NCBI GenBank assembly: GCA_035048485.1 | Contig: CM068585.1 | Span: 52,282,550-52,346,549 of the forward strand | Direction of reading: 5' to 3' | DNA from: Pteria penguin | Lineage: Eukaryota > Mollusca > Bivalvia > Pterioida > Pteriidae | Length of the DNA stretch: 64,000 nt | Shown here: positions 23,117 to 35,125 of the stretch, one piece after another | How the letters are laid out: every line of letters starts with the position of its first letter | Position numbering within the stretch: position 1 is the first letter of the stretch | Position numbers and translations under genes: made by a program | Notes under the pieces: model-generated | Told to the model about the DNA's origin: nothing | The model's database searches: none | Seen by the model: only the letters and a program-made list of their open reading frames with translations

Positions 23117-24211
23117 ATACGCCCGTCGAAAGACAGGACGTACTATATGGCGATGTCCGTCCGCTATTGAACGCTATAACTTAAGAAAACGTCAGCTGTA
23201 TTTCATGAAACTCATACAGAATGCGTAAATGGTATAGAGGAAGCCGCCTTTCGATTCTGAGCAAACTTCGTTCTGTCATTCCGGAGTTATGGGACTTGGA
23301 TTTAATTTTTACATTAAAAAATACTATGGAACGCGATAAGTTAAATAAACGTCAGTTGTTTTTCATTAAACTCATACAAAATGCTTCGATAATGAAGAGA
23401 AAACCGCTTTTCGATTTTGAGCAAATTCCATATTGTCGTTCCGAAGTTATGGGACTTGGATTTAATTTTTACTATGAAAAGATGCTATGGAACACGATAA
23501 CTTAAACGTCAGTTTTTTTGTTTTTTGTTTTTGTTTTTCATAAAACTCATACAGAATGCTTCGATAATGTAGAGGAAGCCGCCTTTCGATTTTGAGCAAA
23601 TTCCATATTGTCGTTCCGAAGTTATGGGACTTGGATTAAATTTTTACCATGAAAAGATGCTATAGAACACGATAACTTTTACAAACGTCAGTTTTTTGTT
23701 TTTTGTTTTTTCTTTTTTTTTTTCATGACACTCATACACAATGTCTTCGATAATGTAGAGGAAACCACCTTTTTGAGCAAATTCCGTTTCGTCGTTCCAG
23801 AATTATGGGACTTGGATTTTATTTTTGCTATAGTAAGATGATATGGAACGCAATAGCTTTAGTAAATGTCAACTGTTTTTCATAAAACAAATACAGAATG
23901 CTTAAATAGGATAGGGAAAGCGGCCTTTTGATTTTGAGCAAATTCTGTTTTGTTATTATTGAGTTATGCAACTTGGATTTTCACTATGATAAGATGCTAT
24001 GGAGATGCTATGTAACACGATGACTTAAATAAACGTCAATTGTTTTTCATGAAACTTATACAGAATGCGTAAATAGTGTAGGGGAAGCCACCTTTTGGAG
24101 TTCAATATTTCATAAAAGTATTACCAAAGAGACCCAAGTTCGGGGAGGGGGGGGGGGGTAATAAAACCATATGTTCACATTTATCCGTCCAAAGTAAGCG
24201 GCGGGCGTATT
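23117..24211. mobile_element. Short element with about 170-bp internal tandem repeats and partial inverted termini
   Basis: Six degenerate units follow each other, marked by AACGTCAG/AAATGTCAA phrases near 23,189, 23,347, 23,504, 23,682, 23,863 and 24,023 and by repeated TTATGGGACTTGGATTT phrases. The block is bounded on the left by ATACGCCCGTCG (23,117) and on the right by CGGGCGTAT (about 24,202), which are inverted relatives. Non-autonomous elements with core tandem repeats of about 160 bp are known in bivalves. I cannot name this one. Open frames inside are by-products. Confidence 0.6.
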
Positions 24212-24234
24212 AAGCCACGCTAGGCATTGCTCTT

Positions 24235-25332
24235 TTTATCACACTAATAATGTGGATGTTGCTGTAAAGCTATCAGATAACGCTAAGCTATAAGATATTA
24301 TTATGATTGCTTTTTAACATTCCCGTGAATACCGTAATGTATTACTTCGCTGAAGCATTAAAATATTTCACTGACATAAAAAGCATGTGGCAAACTATTT
24401 GCTGACACACATATTCTTTTACACGTAAACATATTTTTCAATAAATTTCCATTATTTTTGTAGGATCTGTTGTTTTCTTTTTCCTAGTGTTGACTGTGTG
24501 TGTAGTCGCATACGTTTTACGGATAAAAAGGTACGTCTCTCTACAAAAAATACGAAAATTATATATTTGATACAATAAGCAATTCATTCATTATATTTAA
24601 ATCCGTAATTTATCGTACGCCTTTACTGTTAAACTCACATGCAAGCATATATTATTATTAAATAACCTCATGTAAAATGATCACACAACATAATTGCAAA
24701 CTTTTTTGCAACGATTGCATTATGAGGTTAATAGGACATCGTTCCGTTTCATACAAGATGGCCTTCATTTAAAACGACAGAAATGTCATTAATTATTCAG
24801 CAACTTGCTTAGCTAGGACCTGGAGAGTCAAAAATTAAAGCCTCACGTTTTATTCTCTTCAATCAAGCTTTGGCTTTCAGTTTGCATTTGGACTCTGGTT
24901 TTTTCTTACTTATGTTCATGTAGCACCGAAATGAACGAAATAGTTTGTAATGCCACAGTATAATATCATATATTTTTTTCATTCCAAATTGTTCCCATAG
25001 ATCAATAGTCACCACCAATCTTGTTATTCTATAAAACAAGAAAACCCACCCCTTGATTAGGTTACAGAAAATCGAAAACGCTGTTACATATTCTAATGTT
25101 GAGTTACTTAGCTGTGTGTTCACATATTTAATTAAACGGAAAATGAAGTGCCGTGAGACAAGTATTGAGAATGCCATACAACCGCATGTGATTACTATTG
25201 AAGATATCCAGGAAAATGGTGTTTATGAAGAAATCAAAAACTGAGGGACACAATAGTGACGAGGAAAAACTTTAACATCACTTGTAAATTTTAATTTTGT
25301 ATTTACTGACAATCATGTTTACAATGACATAA
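24235..25332. repeat. Segmental duplication, right copy
   Basis: Direct copy of 17,668-18,715 (see there). It includes homologous intron DNA before the transmembrane exon, the exon itself, the intervening intron, the tail exon and the 3' flank GAGGGACACAATAGTGACG. Confidence 0.85.
24464..25243 (+). pseudogene. Orphan transmembrane and tail exons copied from receptor gene 1
   Basis: The transmembrane exon at 24,464-24,530 keeps a good acceptor (TTTTTGTAG), donor (GTACGT) and an open 67-base frame beginning GSVVFFFLVLTVCVVAY. The tail coding sequence at 25,139-25,243 is also open and ends ENGVYEEIKN, with a one-codon in-frame deletion. However, the acceptor AG of gene 1 (18,521-18,522) has become CG here (about 25,136-25,138), and no ectodomain exon was found upstream. 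I read it as a partial duplicate without its own start. It could in principle act as an alternative 3' end of gene 1. Confidence 0.7.
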
Positions 25333-25439
25333 AATAAATCGTACAACATGTAAAAAGATCGCCCTTCCATCGGAATGAAGACTTGGATTTTACTGACCCT
25401 CTATAGTTCTGTGGTAGGTTAGTAACAAACGGTATACCT

Positions 25440-25640
25440 AACAATTTTTTTTTCTTAATCGCGTGAAAAGAGACCTGAAAGTGGGCCCGTAAAACACATC
25501 ATTTCATTGATTATTTTTATATTAAATGACCGTCGTAAGTGAATATCATAACTACACTATAATCGAATGTTTTTGAGATATCTTCATGGGTATATTTCCG
25601 TGGTGACTTCCGTCATATGACTGAGTCAGTAAACTTTCTT
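25440..25640 (+). mobile_element. Naiad 3' tail fragment (copy G)
   Basis: Matches 430-640 of copy A in order: GTGGGCCCGTAAA, TTAAATGACCGTC, TAATCGAATG/CAATCAAATA, TGGTGACTTC and GACTGAG-CAGTAA. Only the non-coding 3' end is present. It begins shortly after the duplicated receptor block. Confidence 0.8.
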
Positions 25641-27900
25641 CTTACTATCACTTGATAATTGTCACTGCAGATGCAGGTAGTCGCCCTACAATCCACAACA
25701 AGGAGAGCCAAGTTGCGTATGAGTAAAAAGGCAAAAATATTCAATTTGAAATATCCCACGTATCCGGTATGCCATCCGAAAATCCCTTCATCTCTGTCTT
25801 ATATCGTAGTCGGTTCGATTCATTTTCGGCCGGTCTAATGAAGATCTAAAGTGCACTGTCGGACTGGTAACTCTTCGGACTAGTGGGGCTAGTTGCCCTT
25901 GGATACGCTTACAATTATATTCCTTCGATATTTTAACAAAACATCTAAAGAATACTTCCCAAATAAGAAAACTGAATAATGAACAGATAAAATAAAAGTC
26001 CTTCATCCTTCATCATGTTAATAGCTAATCGACGCCTTTGTTAAAAGCGGCGTCAGGTATTTCTAAACGCTTGTGCGGCAGCTTTACTTTTCACTAAATT
26101 CTCTACAGATTTATCGAAATTCAGTCGACAATATGTTGTTATCCGGACCATTACGTTTCAATGAGAAGAACTGTGCATCTTTCATTGCTTAATTAATTAT
26201 AGATTTTACATCATTATTCCAGTATTTGATTGATTTTTGTTTAACGTCACACCACGAATATTTCATGTATATGGTGAGGGCCATTATCCTAGTAATAGGT
26301 ACATCGGAGATATTTATTTTGTTAAGAGCGGAATTGCTGACCTGTGCGAATATGTGTGAAACAAGGAATAATTAATTCAATAAACTGATACAGTCATATA
26401 GTAAAAGAAATGACTTTTAATGAAATTTACTTCATAGGGATAGCTGCTTAGTACCGTAACAATTAAGTATCTGACCTAAAAAGGGAATTCCAGTAAGTGT
26501 GTGAGAGAATGACTAAGAGTAACCAATAAAATTGCAGTTTAATAGATAAGGGTATGCAAATGATGACAAAAACGTTATTTTGTTACTTACAGTTTTTATT
26601 ATCAAATTAGCACTATGATCGGACAATATTTCTGATAATCGCTTAAATAAACAGTCTATCGTTTTATTGAATTAAATGAATAAATATTTCATAATTAAAG
26701 GTGTAATACAATGTAGGTTTACCTGTTTTGATCTTGAATAAAGTGAATCTTGGAAGAGAAAAGAATTTTTTTCGTACACTAAAGTGAAAGAAAAAAAACC
26801 CCTTGAAGTAGAGGAATCAAATTTAAATAGGCACACGAATTAAAAAAATAATGATATAATTTAACACGCAAAAAATGTTCCTAACTGGATTGTACCTCCT
26901 ATGTCTGAAATTGTAACCTAGCAGATTCAGCAAGAAGCCACTGACCTTGTTAGAGAAGGAATTTGCAAGCGCCGTAGAAGAATTTAGCGCGGTGACATCT
27001 AATTGGCATACCAAAAGGATGTTGGCGAAAGTTGGAGTTAAATTCCAGTTTGTAAGAGTAGTTTATTCCTGGTATTTAACTTGATAGCATACATGAATCG
27101 TGAAGGAAGCATAAAAAGGGTGTTAAATGTGTCTGTGTGTGTGTGTGTGGTTTTTTTTTTTTTGTTATTTTTTTTATTTAATTTAACAAAGTTATCCTTC
27201 GGCTAAACAATGCGACTAGTCTGGACCAAAACTGTAATATAAAATTCTGGACTTTGAATGTTGAAGTTCTGTTGAAGGGAGGTGAATGCAACAGCTCAAT
27301 TCACCTAAGGTATTTATCAATACATACAATAGTGCAGCAGACCATACGGCGTATACACAAAAATTATAAAATTCATAATAAGCATCAGACAAATTACCGA
27401 TGTGCATTATATTATCGTCCCACTTGTTTCTGTTTAAAAGTTAATAACTCAAGTATCATAGATCCATATACATACTTAACAGGCATTTTATTCGCGCCTC
27501 ATTGTGCAAACAATGAAAAGTTACACGTTTATTTCCTTATATTTATCTATTTTAGACCACACGTCCGCTTGTAATGTTTGAATACTTAGTGTAATGATAA
27601 TGTTAATAATATTGCAGCTAACTCTCATAATTACTTTCTAGTACATCTGCTAACAAATATAATCCTAGCAGTAACAGATATACTAATATTACAAGTAAAA
27701 CGTGAAAGCAGAACATGCACGTACTGTTACGGTCTGAAATAAACCCTTTGGTAAAGCCAACAAATATCACAAAAAATCAAAATATTTAACAATTTTACAA
27801 ATTAACAACAAAAATAAAACTACAAATTATGCTTAAAACTACAAGGTCCAATAAGGTATAAGCAGGTAACAATGCCGGAGCGCTGAATGAATGTGGCTAT
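25641..27900. other. AT-rich stretch without recognised genes
   Basis: A reverse SINE fragment at 26,226-26,300 (ACGTCACACCACGAATATTTC and what follows), a (TG)n/T-run tract at 27,128-27,180 and unsupported short frames. No exon with convincing splice sites was seen. Confidence 0.5.
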
Positions 27901-28870
27901 CTATATTTGGGCCTTTACTTTAAAGACCTCTAAATATTTCATCGCGAACAATAAGGAGATCTCATCATGACGAAGTGGATTATATTTAAACTCCGCCGAG
28001 GAACATGAACACTCCATAGGGTTATGAAAGTCTTTCGGGTCTACACATTTCAAATTTTGCTCATAGTCGAAGATTTTGGAAGCAACTGTCGGTAAATGTT
28101 TATAGGAAATACAAGGCGACTCCCTCATAATTAAGTATGAAGAAATATTATATTTAACAGACTTATGATTTAAAATGGTACTAAGCTTAAGTGTGTCTAT
28201 TCCCTTATTTGCAAAACATACATTAAGAAAAGGGCCGCTTCTCATTACCATGCACAGCTGTGACTGAATGGACGGCTTGATATAGTCTGTTACTAGTGAT
28301 GTCAATCATAATACCTTGAGGTCGATATTCTGCAGTACGAGATTCAGTGACATGTAAGTTTCTCGTGGATTCGTACAACTCGTGTAGCTTTTGTAAATGT
28401 TGCGAATAAAGCTTTGTTCGAATATCATGAGCACCTAAAATTTGATTGATAAATGGTAGAAGGCCATCGAAGGGGGCGTTATGGATTTCAGGTCTGCTAT
28501 ATTTTTGTCTTCTATTCTTTCGACGTCTTCTTGACGTATAATCAAACAAGCGCATGACACTTACTGACTGACATTCAGGACTTGTCAGATTCCCAATACT
28601 ATCAATATGGTCATTACAACCATATGGTGCACCTGTACCCAATTGTCGTATGCAATCTAATTGGTAGGATGTTATATTTTCTCTGGTTGATTAATATGGC
28701 GATAAGGAAGATGATTCCGCCATTATTTGTATTTAATCTATGACCAGACATTCTACTCCGCAGTTGGCATTTGGTCTCGCCGACATATATCATTCCACAC
28801 AATGTGCTCTCAATTACATAAACTACGTTAGATGATTACAGGAAATTAGAATAAGAACGTTTCGTAAGAT
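27901..28870 (-). pseudogene. Naiad-like N-terminal half: GIY-YIG plus CxC linker (copy D)
   Basis: Reverse-strand blocks: SSNVVYVIESTLCGMIYVGET (28,784-28,845), LRSRMSGHRLNTNNGG (to about 28,715), a basic SRRRRKNRRQKY block (about 28,500-28,535), FANKGIDTLKLSTILNHKS (about 28,165-28,220), MECSCSSAEFKYNP (27,990-28,030) and a final stretch to 27,901. C-x-C is CSC near 28,010. No RT follows. The sequence differs clearly from copies B and C2, so it is another family. One expected zinc-binding Cys is Ser (VIES). Confidence 0.75.
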
Positions 28871-28939
28871 TACTTGAAAATTTGTTTTCAGGAGTATATC
28901 ATCCTCTCAGTCCCTTTGTTCACAATTGTCTGGGACCCC

Positions 28940-30300
28940 CTGGTCGGATCTGGATAATATTTCACACAATTATTGTACTTGACTCAGGGTTGTGTCATGA
29001 CCTTGACTTGGATCTTCAATGTTAAGGTCACAGTTTACTCATAGCAAAAATGATTGTTTTAGCCATTACATCTTACCCTAGACGAATCTGTATATTTCAC
29101 ACAATTGTTGTACATCGCTCAATGATATGTCATGACATGACCCAAGGTCATATATTTCATATCTTCAAGGTCATAGTGCATACATAGCAAAGAATTGTCC
29201 GGGCCATAACTTCCTACTGCCAATTTGCATTATTGTAATATTTCACACAATTGTTGTCCTTGACGATAAAGATCGTATCTTCAAGGTCAAAGTGTATGCA
29301 TGGTCAAAATCCTTGTCCAGGTCACAACTACTTACTGCCGGCCTAGATTTGGATAATATTTCACACAATTGTTGTGCATGTCCAAAGGTTGTGTCATGAT
29401 CTTGAATCATTCAAGATCATATCTGAAAGGTCAAGGCCACAGTGCACACATGGTCAAAACCCTTGTACATGCCATAACTTATTGCCCGATTAGATCTGCA
29501 TAATATTGTCGTCCATGACCGCAGGATGTGCATCACATTGCACGAAGCATGTTGTCCGTCTGTGTGTCTGTCCGTTTGTCTGTCGATGAAACTTGTCCGG
29601 ACCATAACTCCGTCCTCTTCCGTTGGAGAGAGATAATATTTTACACAATTGCTGTTCATGACCTAATGGTGTGTCAAGACCTAGATCCAAGGTAATATCT
29701 ACAACGTCAAGATCATAGTGCACACATAGCTAGAATTCTTGTCCGAGTCGTAACTTCTTCCTTTTAATATGGATGGAGATACTATTTTACACAACTGTTG
29801 TCCATGACCTAAGTCCGTGTCATGAACTTAGACCAAGGTGATGTCGACAAGGTCAACGTCACGGTGCACACATAGCAAGAATAATGTCCGGGATTTAGCT
29901 TCTTCCTGTTACCTTACTGGAAGATTATATTATACAAAAATGCTGTTTATAACCAAAGCGTGTGTCGTGACCTTGAACCAAGGTCATACATCCAAGGTCA
30001 ATGTCACAGTGCATATATAGCCAGAATTTTTGTCCGAGTCATAACGTTTTACTTTTAATTTGGATGGAGATAATATTGTACACAATTGTTGTCCATGACC
30101 TAAGAGTGTGTCATGACCATGAATCAAGGTGATATCTATAATGTCAATGTCACAGTGCACGCATATCTAGAATTCTTGTCTGGACCATAATTTCTGCCTG
30201 TTACGTTGTTGGAAGATTATTTTACACATTTATTGACAATGATCCAAGGAAATGAACCAAGATAATATCTACATGGTCAAGGTCAGAGTGCACACAAACC
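28940..30300. repeat. Degenerate tandem array, about 141-bp period, about ten units
   Basis: A TTTCACACAATTGTTG-like phrase recurs near 28,951, 29,096, 29,232, 29,359, 29,640, 29,787, 29,931, 30,074 and 30,225, with a weak unit near 29,503. Each unit also carries GTGTCATGACCTTGA, AAGGTCA, a GTCA-AGTGCACACA phrase and a TTGTCCG-CATAACT phrase. Open frames in the array are by-products. Confidence 0.85.
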
Positions 30301-30384
30301 AGATTGTTTTCATTGACTATATCTCAAAATGTACAAGTGTACAAGTAATGCTTTATTAATTTAAATTTCTCATACATAGTAGTA

Positions 30385-30530
30385 CACCGGTGTGGCACGT
30401 AAAAGATCTCTCACTGCTTCGAGTGGGTCCGTTGCAAAAGTAGAAATTTCTGTGCAATGCATCAGGCAGATGCCGTCGCTATATACGTGAAATAGCCTTG
30501 GAGTGAATTAGGACAATAACAAATCAATCA
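30385..30530 (+). mobile_element. SINE body fragment (second SINE family)
   Basis: Shares with 41,884-42,152 the phrases GATC-CTCACTGCTT, GGGTCCGTTGCAAA, GCATCAG-CAGATGCCGTC and ATACGTGAAATA. The tRNA-like head is missing. Confidence 0.75.
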
Positions 30531-30761
30531 AACAATTTCAAAAATGGTCAGCCAATTTAATCCGTGAAAAAAGTGGCATAGATGGAGAATCGAAGGACAT
30601 ATCTGTGATTAATCTCCCCGCCTGTTTCTGAAGTTTGTATATTCTTTCTAATTAAGTCTTCGAAGCAGTTCCCATATAGTAAGACAGTAATCGGTGACTG
30701 AAGGAATGTATGCATTATAATTTTAAGTTGGGGAGTGGTAAATATTTCTTCATTCTTCCTA

Positions 30762-30965
30762 ATGAAAAATACGAATGTAACTGATGTCAAACGACAATGG
30801 CACTAACAATGTACCACAGTGGATAGTAAAAACCGAAGTCTCATATCATGTTTCGGGTGGCTCCTTTGCAATGGTCAAATTTCTGCGAAATGCATCAGGC
30901 AGATGCCGTCAGTATATAAGCGAAATAATCATAGAGCGAGGTAAGACATTATTTAATCAATCAAC
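30762..30965 (+). mobile_element. Chimeric dispersed-repeat and SINE fragment
   Basis: Begins with the ACGAATGTAACTG-TGTCA and AATGTACCACAGTGGA phrases (also at 12.37 and 63.64 kb), then passes into the same SINE body as 30,385-30,530 (GCATCAGGCAGATGCCGTCA). Heavily diverged. Confidence 0.6.
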
Positions 30966-31019
30966 TAAAATTAAGGAAGACCGTGACAGTTAGGTTTCCG
31001 TTGTCCATTTCCTCTATCC

Positions 31020-32195
31020 ATTTCTCAGTTAATTTATTAAGTGTCGTTACACATGAATGATTTTATCTAAAATGGGATTGGGTTTTTTTTCTGTTAAAGA
31101 TCAAAGTCCTCCAGTGAGTTTTAATTAGGCCCTCTGTATGTTTTTCAAACAGATTTGATAGAGTTGGTAATATGCTAATAGGACGATGGTTTCCTGGACA
31201 AGTCTTGTTTTCTCTTTTATATATTGGTGTTATTCTTGCCAATTTTAAATCATCAGGTTCAATTCCTTAATCAGTACTCGTGTTTACAAGATTAGTTATG
31301 ATACAGGGACTGCTAGTTTGAGTAATTTTCGACCTAACAAGTCTATCCATGCTGATTTCGCTGTATTTAATGTAACATTCAATACATATTCTTCCAAGAC
31401 ATGTTGCATGTACTACTGCGAGTTCTGTATCAATATAAAGCGATAACTTTTCTAGTGATAGAGTTTGTTCGCAACCTGTAGGTATTAAATATTTCGACAA
31501 ATTCGAGAAAAAAACCCATTAAGCATATTTGAAATTGCAACGGGGTCGTCTGATATTTTGCCATTCTATGATATAGTAGTTGCCATTTGGGAGTTTGATT
31601 TATTATTTAGTTTCTTCACCATTTTCTATGTATCTTTACCATTTATATTTCTTTCGATATTAGACTTGTAATAGTTTTTATTAGCAGGTCGTATTATTTT
31701 TTAACTTGATTTTGTGCAATGTCTTGATTTATTGATTCCTTTCTTTTTACGGGAATAATAGCGGGGTTTTTTTTCTTGCTATATTAATTTCAGGAGAAAA
31801 GCAATTAGGTTTTAGTACGTTTAGTATTTATTTCAGCATGTTTGTCTATGTTATTGAAAATAAGTTTATATAGTTTATATAAGGCTTCATTTGAACAAAA
31901 TATACAATTGAAGTTGTCTTAAGTGAGATCATTAAGAAAGTAATTTTTTATAAATCTTTTAAAGCCAGGGTATTTTATCACTGTATGTGATTTCTTCGTT
32001 TATTACTTCTTATGCTTGACGTTGTTAGAACCACTTGTAAAAGAAATAGGATAGTAATCGGACATAGCCATAATTGGTACATAGGCAAATTTGTATATAC
32101 CAAGTCAATAGGTGTGTTTGTCAGTAACCCCAGAAGGTAGTGTAATACTTTCTGCAAGGTCAAAGGCATTAACCCAGTTATCCAAAATGGCGGGG
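31020..32195 (-). pseudogene. Decayed non-LTR retrotransposon, endonuclease end and RT start
   Basis: Reverse strand: NAFDLAESITLPSGVTDKH (about 32,110-32,165), IMAMSDYYPISFTSGSNN (about 32,030-32,085), later SKSSxKIIR and MLNGFFS blocks, then PDDLKLARITPIYKRENKT (about 31,200-31,260) and NHRPISILPTLSNLFEKH (about 31,140-31,195). The first two blocks are the C-terminal AP-endonuclease signature of LINEs, the last two the start of the RT. Several stops and frameshifts. The 3' two thirds of the RT are absent. Confidence 0.75.
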
Positions 32196-32224
32196 GTTCC
32201 TTAAGATAAACTATATTGAAAACT

Positions 32225-33670
32225 CCAGTATTATTTCATTATCACCAAGATAGGTGTTTCTGTATCACAAATATTAGCTTTGTTTAATTGAATTTTTGGT
32301 GGGTATATTTCAGGTATATATCTTTTACACTCAGGTTTATAATTAAGATGTCGTTAAGATATTTAGATTTATCATTGAATTTATCAATCTGATCAAAACG
32401 TTTAGCAATATAAAGAGGTACAAGAGGTGTGCAGTTGGTGCCCATAGGACCCTAACTATTTGCTGATAAGTCTTGCCATCAAACTGTACGTTAAAATTAT
32501 CCACCAAAGACCTGAAAATGGCAGCGCAAAAATCATACATAGTTTCTACGAGGCGGGGATCCGATACAGGTACACAGGAACTTAAAACCATAGAAAACGA
32601 TCAGCACGGAGAACTGAGTACTACTCAACACCAATTCTCGAGCATACAGGACAGCCTGGTCAATATTAACAAGAAACTGCCAAAGTTAGATAGCCTGGGG
32701 CAGATCGTTTCGGACATCATGGCAGATCTCTGGGGCCACGATGACATTGATTGTAAAGTGCGTGAAATAGCTGAATTCACTGAGTATAATGACGCCGAAA
32801 TCAAATCACTAAAGATGACAACAGAAGTTAACGAAATGAAATTGCACTACTAAAGTCAATTGGGATAAAAATGGACAGGAAGATAGAAATCCAGGGACGC
32901 CAATTCACTGATCTAAAAAGCACATCTATGCGCGAAAATTTATTGATATAAAATTTTGAAGAACATATAAATGATCCTATCCGCACAGAAAGAAGTAAGG
33001 AAAACAGGCAGACGAGTAGCCGTTACTATCTCCCCACAATTCCCTCCCGAGGTTGCAGAAGAAAGAAGGTTGCTACAGGATGCGAGTGTGAAATATCGGG
33101 AAAATTCAATAAAAACGAAATTTGTGGGAACTCGTCTTGTGCTAGAACTCAGGTCAGTGCACAAGGACAAGGTCAGCACACGAAGAGCGGAAGTGTGTTA
33201 CTCATAGATAACAGCGAAAAAGAAAAACTTGATGAAATAAAAGTGTGATTGAGTCAAAGAATAAATTCAAAGGAAATGGAAAGATCGTTCAGAACATAAA
33301 CAAAATTCGGGACTTGTACACGAAAATAGTGTCTAATGAGCGAAAGCAGATCACAATATCTTAGTGTTTAAGTTTGGTGAGGAGGAAGGATATCGCGACG
33401 ATAATGAGCATGGTGCAGGTAGAAGACTATTGAGAATGCTCAAAGAAAAGAAAGTGAATAATGTGGCAATAGTAATGTCCAGCTGGGCCCGAGGCGACAT
33501 CTAGTAAATATGTTCGTGATGTGTGTTTTCTATTGTATTTTTCTAGTGTATTTGAATAATAAAAAATAAATAAAAAAATATCCACCAAAGACTTTGGCTT
33601 TACAGAATTTTGCGCAGATCTATTATTTATATGAAGTTATTGGAAGTACATATATAGTCGAATTAAAAAT
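32225..33670 (-). pseudogene. Naiad RT fragment split by a retroposon (copy F)
   Basis: Reverse strand at 33,579-33,670 reads YICTSN, then SYK and CKAKV. After the insertion, 32,511 down to 32,225 reads FNVQFDGKTYQQIV, APL, KRFDQIDKFN, YLNDILII, EIYPPKIQLNKANICDTETP. This matches copy B block by block. At the position where copy B has UGA (7,587-7,589), this copy has UGU Cys (32,267-32,269). The catalytic YLDD is YLND here, so the RT is dead. Confidence 0.75.
32512..33578 (+). mobile_element. ORF1-only non-LTR retroposon with 14-bp target-site duplication
   Basis: The 1,067-base insert is flanked by perfect copies of TATCCACCAAAGAC (32,498-32,511 and 33,579-33,592), begins six bases before an ATG (32,518) and ends in an A-rich tail. 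The frame from 32,518 encodes a coiled-coil-like protein to 32,853 and continues in the next frame with SMRENLLI and EEH. It shifts again to ISPQFPPEVAEERRLLQ and FVGTRLVLE near 33,020-33,140. This order (coiled coil, RxNLLI, FPPEVxExRRxL) is that of L1-like ORF1 RNA-binding proteins. No endonuclease or RT follows. It is either a mobilised ORF1-only derivative or an internally deleted copy. Confidence 0.8.
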
Positions 33671-33917
33671 TTCTCAACCTAGAAATATTCTTTCCTTTGA
33701 CTTCTTTTTTGCATATATTCCTCAAAGGAGATCCAAGAACAATTTCAGCTTAGTTGCCACACGCGCAAACTTGGGCAACTTTTTTACTGACACAATAACA
33801 GAAAAAAAAGAAAGAAATTGTGTACATAGTGAAAGGAAATTTGATTTGTGATCAAGATTATTTATACATAAACTATAGAGCTTTAGGTATTCAGACTCAC
33901 TCATCAACATATGACAT

Positions 33918-34650
33918 TTCTAGGGCATTTTCGTTTCCAGAGTCCTCACGATAAGTCTTATCCTCGGTGACAATTGAGTCAGTGATTGCATAATCTTCAA
34001 TCCTTCATTCTCCGCATCCATGATAATTTGAGTGGTTGTATGATTCAATTCCATCGGCACAATTGCAAATGTATTTTTATGACAGCCACAAGTCTTCCTA
34101 TTGCACTGTTTGTTATAGGCTTTACACTGACAATCAATCACATCTGTAAATTCGAAGAGATAGACATGTAGCTCCTACATCGATAACAGTGCCATTCCAT
34201 TTTTTCCGTTTTCTTTTCATGACACATTACTTTTATACACCAAGTAACCCAAATATCTGGATATCATTGGGGAATATTCTTACAATTTTTGTAAGCAGCA
34301 TCAAGTACATATGAAACCATAGTAATGTTCGCTTCATCATGACCGCAGAGGAAATCTCCTGTAGAATCTTTGATGACACTTTCTTCAAAAACAAAAATAC
34401 AATGAACTCTTCTTAATTGACGTCTGTTGTTGACAACTTCACCAGTTCGCACGCGTTTTTTTTTTATCACCATCTTTCGCTGATTTTCATATTTGTCGAA
34501 AATAATTTCTTTCTTTGATTCTGTTAGGTATTTCCTAGATCAGAAAGTTCTCCACCATAACACCAGACAATATGATAAAAAAAGTGAGAGACATCTACAT
34601 TCACTATATCTGTCAAGTACGCCAAATCTTTTCATTAGTCGTGACTTCCA
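33918..34650 (-). pseudogene. HDEAD/CXC-type repetitive gene fragment, copy 1
   Basis: Reverse-strand blocks: a TGEVVNN stretch (about 34,425-34,450), NRRQLRRVHCIFVFEESV (about 34,370-34,420), GHDEANITMVSYVLDAAYKNC (about 34,275-34,340), then a C-terminal cysteine cluster CQCKAYNKQCNRKTCGCHKN (34,076-34,135). The pattern (basic domain, NKR-like block, H-x-EAD-x-x block, terminal CXC-like cluster) recalls a large repetitive family in molluscs and cnidarians that is probably transposon-borne and of unknown activity. Frameshifts separate the blocks. A related copy lies at 42,560-43,340 in the same orientation. Confidence 0.55.
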
Positions 34651-35125
34651 TTTCTCAAACAACCAAACTGCCATATATTCGTATAAGTCTTCAAATGTTC
34701 TCTCTCCATCTGCTAAACACCTTTGAAGGAGAGCAGTCCATACATTTCGGAAAGTTCGAATGGCTTTTACCCTGGACTACTTCCCATTGAATATTCCGAA
34801 TAAGCCACCATATGCTATAGTCACATAGGACTCAGGGCCAGATTCCTTCATCAATTTGGATATACCACTCAAAATCGAGTATAATATTTATCCCATCTTG
34901 ACGATCGCATTATTGATTGTTCTGCCAAGTACTAACACACCTAATTTATAGCAGCATAAAACTACATATCTATACACAAGTGGACTTTAGTCATCCCCAT
35001 ATTAAGGAATGCAGTTTGCATGTAAGAGAATGGTCAAAATTGTGTCTGGATGCGAAGGAGGGGCTTCATAAATTGGCCAAATTTGTAAATAGTGGCAACT
35101 AGTTTGGCATCATTTCGATCTCTGC

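Noticed and set aside
28940..30300. CRISPR-like array
   Set aside because: Units are about 141 bp, degenerate and without constant short repeats and unique spacers; this is a eukaryotic tandem repeat.
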